Positions 19,432 through 28,786 of a DNA stretch of 64,000 bases are shown one piece after another (the first letter of the stretch is position 1; every line of letters starts with the position of its first letter). Source of the DNA: Caldilineaceae bacterium (lineage in GTDB: Bacteria; Chloroflexota; Anaerolineae; Caldilineales; Caldilineaceae); NCBI GenBank assembly GCA_026645575.1, contig JAPKMW010000017.1, positions 76,287-140,286 on the forward strand, written 5' to 3'. The notes under the pieces were generated by a model. It had not been told where the DNA came from. It made no database searches and saw only the letters and a program-made list of their open reading frames with translations. A program made the position numbers and the translations under genes.

Positions 19432-20397
19432 ATGCTCAAGTTTGTTATGTTGCCACCTCTGAGTGCAGAGCGGCGGGGATGGGCAGCGCGGTTGCAGGCG
19501 GCGCTGCCCCAAATGAAGATCGTCGTTGCTAATAGCGAAGAAGATGTGCGCCGAGAGATTGTCGATGCCGATGGCGCTTATGGTTGGGTCGCGCCGGAGG
19601 TGCTGCCGCTGGCGCAAAAGCTGCGCTGGGTACAAAGTCCCAATGTCGGCCCGCATATTGGCTATTATTACAAAGAATTGATTGACCATCCCCTGCTGGT
19701 CACCAACCCGCGCGGCATCTTTAATGACCATATCGGCCAGCATATCATGATGTTTGTGTTGGCGCTGGCCCGTGGGTTGCCCTACTATATGGACGCGCAA
19801 CGAGCAGCGCGTTGGGATGACAATGCCCGCCAAAGCCCCTATATCGACCTGACCAACGCCACGGCCTTGATCGCCGGCATTGGCAACATCGGTCAGGAGG
19901 CGGCGCGGCTCTGTCATGCCTTTGGGATGCGGGTCATCGGCGTTGATCCGCGCTGGGAGTATGAACAGACCTTTGTGGAGAAGTATCAACCGGCGGCGCT
20001 CGATTCCCTCTTGCCGGAGGCGGACTTTGTCATCGTCGCCATGCCCCATACGCCGGAGACGGAAGGGCTATGGAACGCCCAACGCTTTGCCCGCATGAAG
20101 CCCACCGCCTATTTTATCAACATCGGGCGCGGCATGACGACCAAGCTCGATGACCTGGCGGCGGCGTTGGAAAATGGCACAATTGCCGGGTGCGGGCTGG
20201 ATGTCTTTGAGGTGGAGCCATTGCCGCCGGAGCATAAACTGTGGCGCTTGCCCAATGTGCTGCTCACGCCCCATGTCGCGTCGAAGGATGCGGTTAACAT
20301 TGAAGAGCGGCAATTTCAAATTTTACTGGACAATGTGCGACGCTTTGCGGCCGGCGAGCAGTTGCGGAACGTGGTGAATAAGGCGTTGTGGTATTAA
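19432..20397 (+). CDS. D-2-hydroxyacid dehydrogenase
   Basis: 321 residues from the ATG at 19432, which has AGAAGGGA seven bases upstream; a TTG at 19426 is the longer alternative. NAD-binding GIGNIGQEA near residue 148, substrate Arg in NIGRGMT, Glu in FEVEPLP and His in LTPHVASK identify the family. The N-terminal half (PEVLPLAQKLRWVQSPNVG) is like the GhrA/SerA-related group that acts on 2-oxoacids. The specific substrate cannot be told. It follows the HPR1-like gene in the same direction but is separated by a strong hairpin. Confidence 0.88.
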   Translation: MLKFVMLPPLSAERRGWAARLQAALPQMKIVVANSEEDVRREIVDADGAYGWVAPEVLPLAQKLRWVQSPNVGPHIGYYYKELIDHPLLVTNPRGIFNDHIGQHIMMFVLALARGLPYYMDAQRAARWDDNARQSPYIDLTNATALIAGIGNIGQEAARLCHAFGMRVIGVDPRWEYEQTFVEKYQPAALDSLLPEADFVIVAMPHTPETEGLWNAQRFARMKPTAYFINIGRGMTTKLDDLAAALENGTIAGCGLDVFEVEPLPPEHKLWRLPNVLLTPHVASKDAVNIEERQFQILLDNVRRFAAGEQLRNVVNKALWY

Positions 20398-20415
20398 TCG
20401 CTTTATCTATGCCAG

Positions 20416-20438
20416 CCTGCTGTTACAAGAACAGCAGG
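20416..20438 (+). terminator. Hairpin after dehydrogenase gene
   Basis: CCTGCTGTT (20416-20424), loop ACAAG, AACAGCAGG (20430-20438), 18 bases after the stop codon; no T-run follows. Confidence 0.55.
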
Positions 20439-20473
20439 TGCGGGGCGGAAGTGGGTAGGAATTCCAACTCGGC

Positions 20474-23400
20474 ATGAATGCACCAGCCATCCAAACACCA
20501 GCCACAGGAACAGGGCCAAAGATCACCGTTCGGCTTTTGGGTGATTTTGCGGTATGTCATGACATGCAACCGATCACCGCCGTCAATACACCGCGTCTCC
20601 AAGCCCTACTCACCTACCTCCTGCTCCATCGGCAAGCGCCCCAGAGTCGCCGCCATCTGGCCTTTCTCTTCTGGCCCGATTCGACGGAAGCGCAGGCGTT
20701 GACCAACTTGCGCAAACAACTGCTCTACTTGCGCCAAGTGCTACCCGATAGTGATCGCTTGCTCGCCATGGATCGACAGAGTGTCTACTGGTTGCCCAGT
20801 ACGCTGATTACGCTGGATGTCGAAACGTTTCAAACGGCGCTGGCAGAAGCCGCCACCGCGCCCGAAAGTCAGGCCATTGCTGCGCTGCGCCGGGCGGTGG
20901 CCTGTTATGCCGGCGAGTTGCTCCCCGGCTGTTATGATGAATGGATCTTTGCCGAGCGCGAAGCCCTGCATACCCAATATGGTCACGCGCTGGAACGCTT
21001 GATCCAGTTGTTGGAAGCGCAACGCGCCTATGCCGACGCGATTGGCTACAGTGAGCTGCGCCTACATCATGACCCGTTACGTGAAGCCACCTATCGCCAA
21101 CTGATGCGCCTTCACGCCCTCAATGGTGACCGTGCGGCTGCCTTGCGCGTTTATCACACCTGTTTGACTCAACTACGGGAAGAACTGGGTGTTGACCCGG
21201 AGGAAGAGACGCAGGCAGCCTATGAACGGTTGTTACACCAACAAACGCAACCCGAAGCCACCCCCACATTAGCGGCGAATGCGCCCTTTGTGGGTCGGGA
21301 AACCGAATGGCAGACGCTCCAACGCCTCTGGCGCACGGTGCAACGGGGGACGCCCCACTTTGTGTTGCTGGCCGGCGAAGCAGGGATTGGCAAGAGCCGG
21401 CTGGCCGAAGAGCTTTTGCACTGGGCGCACCACCAAGGCATTGCCACGGCGCGCACACGCGCCTATGCCGCCGAGGGGCGGTTGGCCTATGCGCCCGTGA
21501 TGGAATGGCTGCGGTCGCCGGCGGTGCGTCCGCATCTGCGCAAAATCGCGCCGGCTTGGCTCACCGAATTGGCGCGCCTCTTGCCCGAACTTTTAACCGA
21601 ATGGCCGACGTTGCCGCCACCCGCGCCATTGACCCAAAGCTGGCAGCGGCGGCATCTCTTTGAAGCGTTGACGCGCGCACTGTTGGCGACGGGCCAACCG
21701 CTCGTGTTGCTGCTGGATGACCTACAATGGTGTGATCAAGAAACCTTGGCGTGGTTGCATTTTCTCTTGCGCTTTACCGACAGTGCGCCCCCGGCGGATG
21801 CGCCGGTTGCGCGCCTTTTGCTGATTGGCACGGCGCGCTTACCCGATGAAGTGCCGGCTGGTCATCCGTTGCAGACGTTGTTGATCGGGTTACAAAACAG
21901 CAGCCAGTTGACCCAACTGGATCTTGCCCGTTTCACAGCAGAGGAAACGGCATTGCTGGCGAGCCGGATGGCGGCCCTGGCCCTACAAACCGGCGCCTTG
22001 CGCCAGCTTTATGAAGACACGGCCGGTAATCCCCTCTTTGTGGTGGAGACCATCCGCGCGACGCTGGAACAAGAACCGGTGGTCGAGCCGCCCCATCATC
22101 TTACAGCAGAGCGATTGGCAACCTTAGGCAATGGTCATGGCCTGGTCACAGCGATTCCGCCCAAGGTATTGACAGTTATTCAGGGCCGGTTAGGACAATT
22201 GTCACCGGCGGCGCGCAATCTGAGCGAATGGGCCGCGGTGATTGGGCGTGAATTTACCCTGGATCTGCTGCAAATGGCGAGTAAGTTGCCCGAAGCTGAA
22301 GCCGTGGCTGCGCTCGATGAACTGTGGCAGCGGCGTATCATCCGCGAACAGGGCGCTGACACCTATGATTTTTCCCATGACCGGATTCGCGATGTCGCGG
22401 CGGCGGGCATCAGTCGCGTGCGGTGGCGTCATTTTCATCGGTGTGTAGCGGAGGCGCTGCAAAGGCAAAGCCCAGGCCAGGTGGACAGTGTCGCGGCCCA
22501 GATCGCCACGCATTATGAAGCAGCAGGGGTGATCGAACAAGCCATCGTTTATTATCAGCAGGCTGCCGAAGTCGCATTGCGGATCTACGCCAATCAAGCT
22601 GCGATTACGTACCTGAATCGTGCGCTTGAGTTATTACACACGCAGTCCTCCACTAGGATCGATGTTGAACGTGAATATCAGCTTTTGCTGATGGTAGGTA
22701 CACCCCTAGTTGCCGTAGAAGGGCATGGCTCGCAAACGTTATGCGATCACTATCTAAATGCCCTAACGTTGGCGAAACAACTAAACTCTCCACCCGATCC
22801 GGCGATTTTACGCATTTTGGCAATCTATTATCTAACGCACCGCCAATTTGATTTGGCGTACAACTTTGGTTGGGAACTGCTAAACATTGCCCAAAGCGCC
22901 CCCCAGACCGTTGATGCTTTTCTCTATGTTGAGGGGTGTTATACACTCGGTGTTATCTCGTTTTGGCAAGGACGCTTTCAGCAGTCACGCCAACACTTGG
23001 AACATGGCATTGGGGCCTATGATCGCCGCCACCATGCGCGCCATGTCGCGCACTATGGGCAAGATCCGGGCGTGGCTTGTTTGAGTCGGCTGGCTTGGGC
23101 GCTATGGTATCTGGGGTATCCTGAACAAGCTTTGCAAGGCATTCGACAAGCGCTTGATCTGGCCACGCGACTCAAGCATCCGTTTAGTACTGAGTATGCA
23201 CTCACATGGATGCAGTGGCTGTCCCATGATCTACAGGATCAAGTTGTCGCCGCCAATGTAGACGAATTGATGATCACACAACAAGCGCAACCCACTATGC
23301 CAACCATGATTCAACCGTTGAGATCGGTGATCCGTGGCAAAAATTTGGTTGCGTCTGGTCAGGTTGCAGAAGGGATGGAACTGATTTATGCCGGTATTGA

Positions 23401-23839
23401 AATGGCGGCCTTCAACCGGTATGAGTTCATGTTCAAATCGCACTTTCAGGCGATTTTGGCCCAAGCATTGCTGCGTGTAGGCGACTCTGTACAGGCAAAG
23501 ACAGCGGTTGATGTGGCGCTAACCCATGTAACAAGCTATGGCGACAATTATTATTTGGCTGAACTATATCGTCTGAAAGGGGAAATATTGCTGGCAGAAG
23601 GTAAGCCACATGAAATTGTGGAGCAGAACTTTCAACAAGCCCTCGACATCGCCCGCGAGCAACAAGCCAAATCCCTCGAACTGCGCGCGACGATGAGTTT
23701 ATGTCGGCTGTGGGTTCAGCAGGGCAAGCGGCGTGAGGCTTATGCCCTGCTTGCTAAAGTCTATCATTGGTTCACCGAAGGCTTTGACACACCAGATTTA
23801 CAAGAGGCGAAAGCCCTGCTAGCTAGTTTGCAAAAATAA
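20474..23839 (+). CDS. BTAD-domain transcriptional regulator with AAA ATPase and TPR region
   Basis: 1121 residues. Residues 17-110 form an OmpR-type winged helix (RLLGDFAV, RLQALLTYLLLH, FWPDS), followed by a bacterial transcriptional activator (BTAD) domain to about 255. An AAA/NACHT-like ATPase follows, with Walker A GEAGIGKS near residue 300 and Walker B LVLLLDDLQW near 410. From about 640 to the end helical TPR-like repeats dominate. This is the SARP/LAL-like regulator architecture: ATP hydrolysis and a TPR sensor control DNA binding. Its targets are unknown; the flavin oxidase and methyltransferase array downstream are plausible ones. Confidence 0.9.
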   Translation: MNAPAIQTPATGTGPKITVRLLGDFAVCHDMQPITAVNTPRLQALLTYLLLHRQAPQSRRHLAFLFWPDSTEAQALTNLRKQLLYLRQVLPDSDRLLAMDRQSVYWLPSTLITLDVETFQTALAEAATAPESQAIAALRRAVACYAGELLPGCYDEWIFAEREALHTQYGHALERLIQLLEAQRAYADAIGYSELRLHHDPLREATYRQLMRLHALNGDRAAALRVYHTCLTQLREELGVDPEEETQAAYERLLHQQTQPEATPTLAANAPFVGRETEWQTLQRLWRTVQRGTPHFVLLAGEAGIGKSRLAEELLHWAHHQGIATARTRAYAAEGRLAYAPVMEWLRSPAVRPHLRKIAPAWLTELARLLPELLTEWPTLPPPAPLTQSWQRRHLFEALTRALLATGQPLVLLLDDLQWCDQETLAWLHFLLRFTDSAPPADAPVARLLLIGTARLPDEVPAGHPLQTLLIGLQNSSQLTQLDLARFTAEETALLASRMAALALQTGALRQLYEDTAGNPLFVVETIRATLEQEPVVEPPHHLTAERLATLGNGHGLVTAIPPKVLTVIQGRLGQLSPAARNLSEWAAVIGREFTLDLLQMASKLPEAEAVAALDELWQRRIIREQGADTYDFSHDRIRDVAAAGISRVRWRHFHRCVAEALQRQSPGQVDSVAAQIATHYEAAGVIEQAIVYYQQAAEVALRIYANQAAITYLNRALELLHTQSSTRIDVEREYQLLLMVGTPLVAVEGHGSQTLCDHYLNALTLAKQLNSPPDPAILRILAIYYLTHRQFDLAYNFGWELLNIAQSAPQTVDAFLYVEGCYTLGVISFWQGRFQQSRQHLEHGIGAYDRRHHARHVAHYGQDPGVACLSRLAWALWYLGYPEQALQGIRQALDLATRLKHPFSTEYALTWMQWLSHDLQDQVVAANVDELMITQQAQPTMPTMIQPLRSVIRGKNLVASGQVAEGMELIYAGIEMAAFNRYEFMFKSHFQAILAQALLRVGDSVQAKTAVDVALTHVTSYGDNYYLAELYRLKGEILLAEGKPHEIVEQNFQQALDIAREQQAKSLELRATMSLCRLWVQQGKRREAYALLAKVYHWFTEGFDTPDLQEAKALLASLQK

Positions 23840-23846
23840 CCGGAAG

Positions 23847-24255
23847 TCAAGTGAAGGCTAGTGTACGCAGTGGTAAAGAATCCATTTCGATCTTGGAAAG
23901 ATTGATAAAACGACTGGCATAATCAAGAGCGATACCAACCAATTGCCCTTCCTCGCCAAAATCAAGAACAACCCCTGGTTTGATTTCACACGTTTCAATA
24001 CTAAGTTGATCTGATAATTCACTATCAGAGACGCAACACAGCCAGGATCGCAGGGATTTGACTCTGGACTCTGGACTACACGACTGCGGACTACTGAATA
24101 TAGAGAGAATCTGTTTCTGAATAATAACGCATCCGATCATCCTCTGGTTGTGTATCGTAATACGCGGGTTCTTCCAATGCTTTTTCGCACCAAGCTCGTT
24201 TCAGATAAAGACATTTTCGCAAAACTTGCTCTTCAAAGCAGCGCGTTGTTTTCAT
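23847..24255 (-). pseudogene. Decayed DUF2283-type locus, broken by a repeat insertion
   Basis: On the minus strand an ATG at 24255 starts a frame reading MKTTRCFEEQVLRKC and continuing to MRYYSETDSLYIQ, where a TAG stops it. The first part resembles the small protein commonly encoded before DUF2283 genes, and RYYSETDSLYI is a typical DUF2283 opening. Immediately after comes about 35 bases of GACTCTGGACTCTGGACTAC-type words, then the rest of a DUF2283 domain in the 97-codon frame 23847-24140 (KPGVVLDFGEEGQLVGIALD, ASRFINLSK). The two genes therefore appear fused by deletion and then split by a repeat. The downstream frame may still be expressed, but I treat the locus as a pseudogene. Confidence 0.65.
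24060..24098. repeat. GACTCTGGACTAC word repeat inside the DUF2283 locus
   Basis: Single-arm copy of the CTGGACTCTGGACTAC word family, which appears as a full two-arm element at 62.95-63.1 kb. Confidence 0.65.
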
Positions 24256-24507
24256 CCTTATCTACCTCTTGCAACCAATGAGGATCAATTCATGGAACAC
24301 AGAATATAATAGTACGTTGTCGTTTGTCAAATAAAAACGCGGAACGATTGGGGAACCATTTCTAACCCAAAACATCGCCCACGGAACGCTGGCGGAACGC
24401 AGCCGCTGCTATGCTCTTCTCATCCAGGCGCCACCCGCTGCTCATTCGGCTCGCAGTGCCTGACCCGATACCAATCGATCAACCCTTCTACCGAAAAGGA
24501 GCCTCTT
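24256..24507. other. Intergenic region upstream of flavin oxidase
   Basis: No gene seen. Contains an AT-rich part (24290-24360) and the strong ribosome binding site AAAAGGAG of the next gene. Confidence 0.5.
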
Positions 24508-25923
24508 ATGTCATTGACAATTGTTACCAGAACTGGTGGGCAAACCACCCTTGACCGTGCAACGCTGGACGCGTTTCAACAGCCATTGCGCGGCGCAGTA
24601 CTCTTGCCGGGTGCGCCAGGCTATGATGAAGCGCGTTCGATCTGGAACGCCATGATCGACCGCAAACCGGCGCTGATTGTACGTTGCCACGGAACCGCGG
24701 ATGTCATCGATACGGTCAACTTTGCCCGCACCCATGACCTGCTACTCTCGGTGCGGGGTGGCGGGCATAATGTAGCGGGCAACGCAGTCTGTGAAGGCGG
24801 CTTGATGCTCGATCTCTCACCCATGAAGGGCATTCATGTCGATGTCAAGGAGCGCCGGGCGCGCGTTCAGGGCGGAGCGACCTGGGGCGACGTCGACCGG
24901 GAAACGCAAGCCTTTGGTTTGGCCACCCCTGGCGGTGTAGTGTCGATTACGGGCGTAGCCGGCTTGACTTTGGGCGGCGGGCTGGGTTGGCTGCGGCGCA
25001 AATATGGGCTGGCCTGTGACAACCTGGTTTCGGTGGAAATTGTGACGGCGGACGGTCAGTTGCGCACCGCCAGCGCTAAGGAAAATGCCGAGCTTTTCTG
25101 GGGCATTCGCGGCGGTGGCGGCAACTTTGGCGTTGTCACCTCCTTTGAGTTCCAACTGCACCCGGTCGGGCCGGAAGTGATGCTCTGTAACATGATGTAT
25201 CCGATTGAAGATGCCAAAGCGGTCATTACGGCCTGGCGCGATTTCCTGGCAACCACGCCCGACGAGGTTAGCTCGATCTGCACCTTCTGGAGTGTACCGG
25301 CCGTTGATCCCATTCCGCGGGCGCTGTGGAACAAGCAGGTGGTTGGGGTGGCTGCCATGTATGCCGGCGACCCCGCCGAAGGCGAAAAGTTATTGCAACC
25401 GCTACGCGAGTTGGCCGAACCGGTGCTGAATATGAGTGGTCGCATCCCCTACCGCACAGTGCAGACGCTTTTTGATCCCTTTTTCCCGGTGGGGCGGCGC
25501 TATTTCCTGAAATCGACCGACTTGCGTAGCCTGGATGACGAAGTGATCGACGCCGTGCTAACCCGTGCCGTCAACCGTCCCACCCATGCCACGTTGCTGG
25601 TCTTCTGGGCCTATGGCGGTGCGATCAATCGCGTGGCGATGGCCGACAGCGCTTTTGCCAGTCGCACGGTTCCCTGCATGTATAGTGTCGACGGCGTTTG
25701 GGATGAGCCGCAGGATGACGAGCGCTGTATTGCTTGGGTGCGGGAGTACATTGATTTCCTGAAACCGTATTCATCGGGCGGTTTTTACAGCAATTTCGCT
25801 GGCGATCCGGAACCAGGGCAGAAGCTCTATGGCCCCAATCACCAACGGCTGGTTGACCTCAAAAACAAGTACGACCCGCAAAACCTCTTCCGCATGAACC
25901 AGAATATCAAGCCGACGGTGTAA
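24508..25923 (+). CDS. FAD-linked oxidoreductase, berberine-bridge enzyme type
   Basis: 471 residues, AAAAGGAG six bases before the ATG. The PCMH-type FAD domain has VRGGGHNVAG with the likely histidyl-FAD residue His87, followed by ATWGDVDRETQAFGLATPGG and TLGGGLGWLRRKYGL. The Cys of the bicovalent subgroup is replaced (GVAGLTLGGG), so single covalent attachment is expected. The BBE C-terminal motif YDPQNLFRMNQNI is intact. Such enzymes oxidise alcohols, amines or sugars using oxygen, often in specialised metabolism. The substrate is unknown. A small conserved gene follows after one base, so the two are probably co-translated. Confidence 0.92.
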   Translation: MSLTIVTRTGGQTTLDRATLDAFQQPLRGAVLLPGAPGYDEARSIWNAMIDRKPALIVRCHGTADVIDTVNFARTHDLLLSVRGGGHNVAGNAVCEGGLMLDLSPMKGIHVDVKERRARVQGGATWGDVDRETQAFGLATPGGVVSITGVAGLTLGGGLGWLRRKYGLACDNLVSVEIVTADGQLRTASAKENAELFWGIRGGGGNFGVVTSFEFQLHPVGPEVMLCNMMYPIEDAKAVITAWRDFLATTPDEVSSICTFWSVPAVDPIPRALWNKQVVGVAAMYAGDPAEGEKLLQPLRELAEPVLNMSGRIPYRTVQTLFDPFFPVGRRYFLKSTDLRSLDDEVIDAVLTRAVNRPTHATLLVFWAYGGAINRVAMADSAFASRTVPCMYSVDGVWDEPQDDERCIAWVREYIDFLKPYSSGGFYSNFAGDPEPGQKLYGPNHQRLVDLKNKYDPQNLFRMNQNIKPTV

Positions 25924-25924
25924 G

Positions 25925-26161
25925 ATGAGCGATGAGAACCAGAGCAACCGGGCTGTCAATGACGAAACAACGCCGCAACCGTCCTCGCAACTGTTCACAG
26001 TGCGTATCTGGCCGGAAGTGTCCAACAAAGGCGTGGTGACCTGGCGCGGTAAGGTGCAACGTGTGCCCAACGGGGCGTGGCGATACTTCCACGATTGGCC
26101 AACGCTGACAGCCTTTTTGCAAACGCAAGTAGAAGAACTTGCGACCGAAACACAACAATAG
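25925..26161 (+). CDS. Small conserved protein of unknown function
   Basis: 78 residues starting one base after the oxidase stop. The core TVRIWPEVSNKGVVTWRGK and WRYFHDWPTLTAFLQ resembles a small protein family that is frequent in Chloroflexota genomes, from memory. No enzyme motif, signal peptide or membrane segment. Tight coupling with the oxidase gene suggests shared expression. Confidence 0.7.
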   Translation: MSDENQSNRAVNDETTPQPSSQLFTVRIWPEVSNKGVVTWRGKVQRVPNGAWRYFHDWPTLTAFLQTQVEELATETQQ

Positions 26162-26168
26162 TCATCAG

Positions 26169-26203
26169 CCCCCTCAGCCGAATTCCTTAGGCGGCTGAGG
26201 GGG
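26169..26203 (+). terminator. 12-bp GC-rich hairpin terminator
   Basis: CCCCCTCAGCCG (26169-26180) pairs with CGGCTGAGGGGG (26192-26203), eight bases after the stop codon of the small gene. No T-run. Confidence 0.65.
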
Positions 26204-26245
26204 GAACGCATCGGTAGGCGCGAACTGTGAATACCATTGCGTGGA

Positions 26246-26279
26246 TTCGCTAATCCTTCCTATGATTCGCAGTGATAGC
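26246..26279. repeat. Half copy of the GATTCGCTAATC hairpin element
   Basis: GATTCGCTAATCC, a short gap, then ATGATTCGCAGTGATA: one arm of the element that occurs with two arms at 27561-27777 and 60950-61019. Confidence 0.65.
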
Positions 26280-26448
26280 CCATGAGAGTATGTTGAGAGG
26301 ATGTTGAGACCCCCGCCATCCGGTTTTTGGTATATGCTTTAGCACGCATTGTTGTTGAGCAGGTCCACTCAGCCAATCATCACACACCACCGACTCAACG
26401 CCTGTGCCTCTTCACTCTGTATCTTCAATTTATAAAGGATTCATCCCA

Positions 26449-27528
26449 ATGTCAGTAACAACCACATCCACCCCACCAACCATGGAAGCCATCGGCACCT
26501 TTGCTCAGCAGATCATTGGCTTGTTCACCGGCCACGCCGTCACCATGATGATCCATATCGGCGACCGGCTGGGTCTCTACACGGCGCTACGCGATCAGGG
26601 CGCTATGAGCGCCGCCGAGTTGGGTAGCCGCACCGGCTTGCAAGAGCGTTGGCTGCTCGAATGGCTGCGTGACCAGGCCGCCGCCGGCATCCTCGAACAT
26701 CATGGCGATGAACGCTTTGCCCTGTCGGGCGCAGGGGCGGCGGTGCTGGCCGATCCGGGCAACCCCTTTTATCTGGCCGGTTTTTTCAATTCGCTTGTGC
26801 CACCCAGCACCTTAGACCGGGTTGCCCAAGCCTTTTCCACCGGCGTCGGCATGAGCTATGAAGAGCATGGCACCAACTGCGCCTGCACCATGAAACGCAT
26901 GTTTGCCCCCAGCCATGCCTTGTTGCCCCATTTTCTGGAACGGGTTGATGGACTGGTTGAGCGGTTGCGCGCCGGCATCCAGGTGTTGGATGTGGGCTGT
27001 GGTGTCGGCGGCGCGCTCTGTGAACTGGCGAAGGCGTTCCCCAACTCCACCTTTATGGGCTGCGATATGTCGTCCACCGCCATCGACATTGCCCGGCGCG
27101 ATACCGCCGCAGCCGGGTTGACCAACATTACTTATCAAGTTCTCAAGGGCGAAGCGCTGCCGCCGTCGCCCCAATATGATCTGGTCTTGACGCTCGATTG
27201 TCTGCACGACATGCCCTTCCCCCAACGCACCCTGAAAGCAATTCGCGGCTGTATCAAGCCCGATGGCCTGTTGGTGATCAAGGACATTCGCTGCTCCGAC
27301 CGGGTGGAGGAAAATCTTGCCAGCCCCTTTGCGCCACTCTTCTACGGCCTCTCGGTCATCTACTGTATGTCTTCGGCGCTCTCCGAACCGGGTGGCGCCG
27401 GCTTGGGGACGATGGGCTTTAACCCGGTGTTGGCGAAGGCGATGACGGCTACGGCAGGTTTTACCCAATTCCAGCAGCTTGCCATCGAGGAAGATCCGTT
27501 TAACTATTTCTATGCGGTGCGACCGTAG
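26449..27528 (+). CDS. SAM-dependent methyltransferase with N-terminal winged helix
   Basis: 359 residues from the ATG at 26449, preceded by AAAGGA; the longer GTG start at 26404 lacks one. Residues about 12-90 form a winged-helix dimerisation domain (HIGDRLGLYTAL, AAELGSRTGL) as in Rv2258c-like and O-methyltransferase proteins. The class I methyltransferase domain has VLDVGCGVGGALCELA near residue 180 and the acidic GCDMSS. It methylates an unknown small molecule in the cytoplasm. It is the first of five methyltransferase genes in a row but differs in type from the next four. Confidence 0.85.
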   Translation: MSVTTTSTPPTMEAIGTFAQQIIGLFTGHAVTMMIHIGDRLGLYTALRDQGAMSAAELGSRTGLQERWLLEWLRDQAAAGILEHHGDERFALSGAGAAVLADPGNPFYLAGFFNSLVPPSTLDRVAQAFSTGVGMSYEEHGTNCACTMKRMFAPSHALLPHFLERVDGLVERLRAGIQVLDVGCGVGGALCELAKAFPNSTFMGCDMSSTAIDIARRDTAAAGLTNITYQVLKGEALPPSPQYDLVLTLDCLHDMPFPQRTLKAIRGCIKPDGLLVIKDIRCSDRVEENLASPFAPLFYGLSVIYCMSSALSEPGGAGLGTMGFNPVLAKAMTATAGFTQFQQLAIEEDPFNYFYAVRP

Positions 27529-27560
27529 TGTTGTCTTGATAGAGTAAGCCCCTCGACCAC

Positions 27561-27777
27561 TATCACCGCGAATCAGGGAATTAGCGAATCTTTTGGGTCA
27601 ACTGGAATCGGCGGGGTTGACCAGCGAATCTTCCGGGAAGATTGGTTCGCTCGACAGGATCGTCTGGTCAGATCTTCCCGGAAGATGGTTGTCAACTCCT
27701 GGCGGGTGTCCTCAGGGTGCGATTGAGCCATCTTTTTCTCCTGGTGTGATTCGCTAATCCCCTGATTCGCGGTGATA
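27561..27777. repeat. Composite repeat bounded by 30-bp inverted arms
   Basis: Outer arms 27561-27590 and 27748-27777 (TATCACCGCGAATCAGGG...) are complementary at 29 of 30 positions. The interior carries two copies of the near-palindrome ATCTTCCGGGAAGAT and a 52-codon minus-strand frame at 27573-27731 that starts with CAGGAG and MAQSHPEDTRQEL, whose stop lies inside the left arm. The frame may be a truncated gene remnant. The element has the shape of a small non-autonomous mobile unit, but no target duplication was identified. Confidence 0.7.
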
Positions 27778-27885
27778 TGCCAGGAGCGCGCTCATCTATC
27801 AAGACTTGCTTTACAAAACAAGAGCGGCTTGTAGTGATTATCAATGCCTCCTATCTTGAATCATAGAAACCCAAGGTGTTCACAC

Positions 27886-28749
27886 ATGGCCACACAAAAT
27901 CAACCTTCCACCTCCCCCACCCATGCCAGTTCTGCCGGCCATGACTTTGCCGAAGCCGACTGGCTGGATACGCACTCTATCGCCATGCAACCGGAATATG
28001 AGGAGATGTTACGCTGGGTTGGTCTGCAACCGGGCTGGCACGTGTTAGATGCGGCTTGTGGCAGCGGCAGCTTTCTACCGTTGATGACGGAACTGGTTGG
28101 GCCAACAGGGCAAGTCAGCGCTATTGATCTGGCGCCCGAAAATATCGTTGTCGTTGAAAAGCGCGCCCGCCAAAGTGGCTGGCAAGCACCGGTTGCAGCA
28201 CGGGTGGGCGACATTCTGGCGCTCCCTTATAAAGACCAAAGTTTTGACGCCGTCTGGTGTGCGAACACGACGCAATATCTCACCGATGACGAATTAACTA
28301 CCATGTTGCGCGAATTTCGTCGAGTGGTGCGCCCCGGTGGACTGGTGGCAATCAAAGAATATGACATTACCACGCAACTCTTGCAACCGCTGCCGCCGCG
28401 ACTGGTGCCCAACTTTCAAGATGCGATGATGCGGATCGGCAGCGCCTACTATCAGCAGCTTTTTCGCGCCATTGATCTGCAACGTTGGTTACGAAGCGCC
28501 GGTTTAACCGACCTGCGCCAAAAACCGACGCTGATGACCCGCTTCCAGCCCATTCAGCCCATGCTGAAAAGCTTTCTTGGCGGCTTCCTCCAATACACTT
28601 GTGCGCAACTGCCGCAGCTTGATCTACCGGCAGAAGAACGCCAACTGTGGACAACGCTGGCCGATCTGGACGCGCCTGATCATATTTTTAACCATCCCGA
28701 TTTTCAATATCGGGCGATCCAAACCGTTTTTGTTGGACGCGTACCCTAA
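27886..28749 (+). CDS. SAM-dependent methyltransferase, array copy A
   Basis: 287 residues from the ATG at 27886 (AAGGTG upstream; the ATG at 27844 has no ribosome binding site). UbiE-like class I fold: VLDAACGSGSFLPL, AIDLAPENI, FDAVWCANTTQYL, FRRVVRPGGLVAIKEYD. It ends in YRAIQTVFVGRVP. It is a close paralogue of the genes at 28787 and 30648 (shared AGADWLD-type start and WHVLDAACG). The acceptor is unknown. Confidence 0.88.
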   Translation: MATQNQPSTSPTHASSAGHDFAEADWLDTHSIAMQPEYEEMLRWVGLQPGWHVLDAACGSGSFLPLMTELVGPTGQVSAIDLAPENIVVVEKRARQSGWQAPVAARVGDILALPYKDQSFDAVWCANTTQYLTDDELTTMLREFRRVVRPGGLVAIKEYDITTQLLQPLPPRLVPNFQDAMMRIGSAYYQQLFRAIDLQRWLRSAGLTDLRQKPTLMTRFQPIQPMLKSFLGGFLQYTCAQLPQLDLPAEERQLWTTLADLDAPDHIFNHPDFQYRAIQTVFVGRVP

Positions 28750-28786
28750 TTTAGCCATATTTCAGCAAGGAGCATGAGTAAACCCA

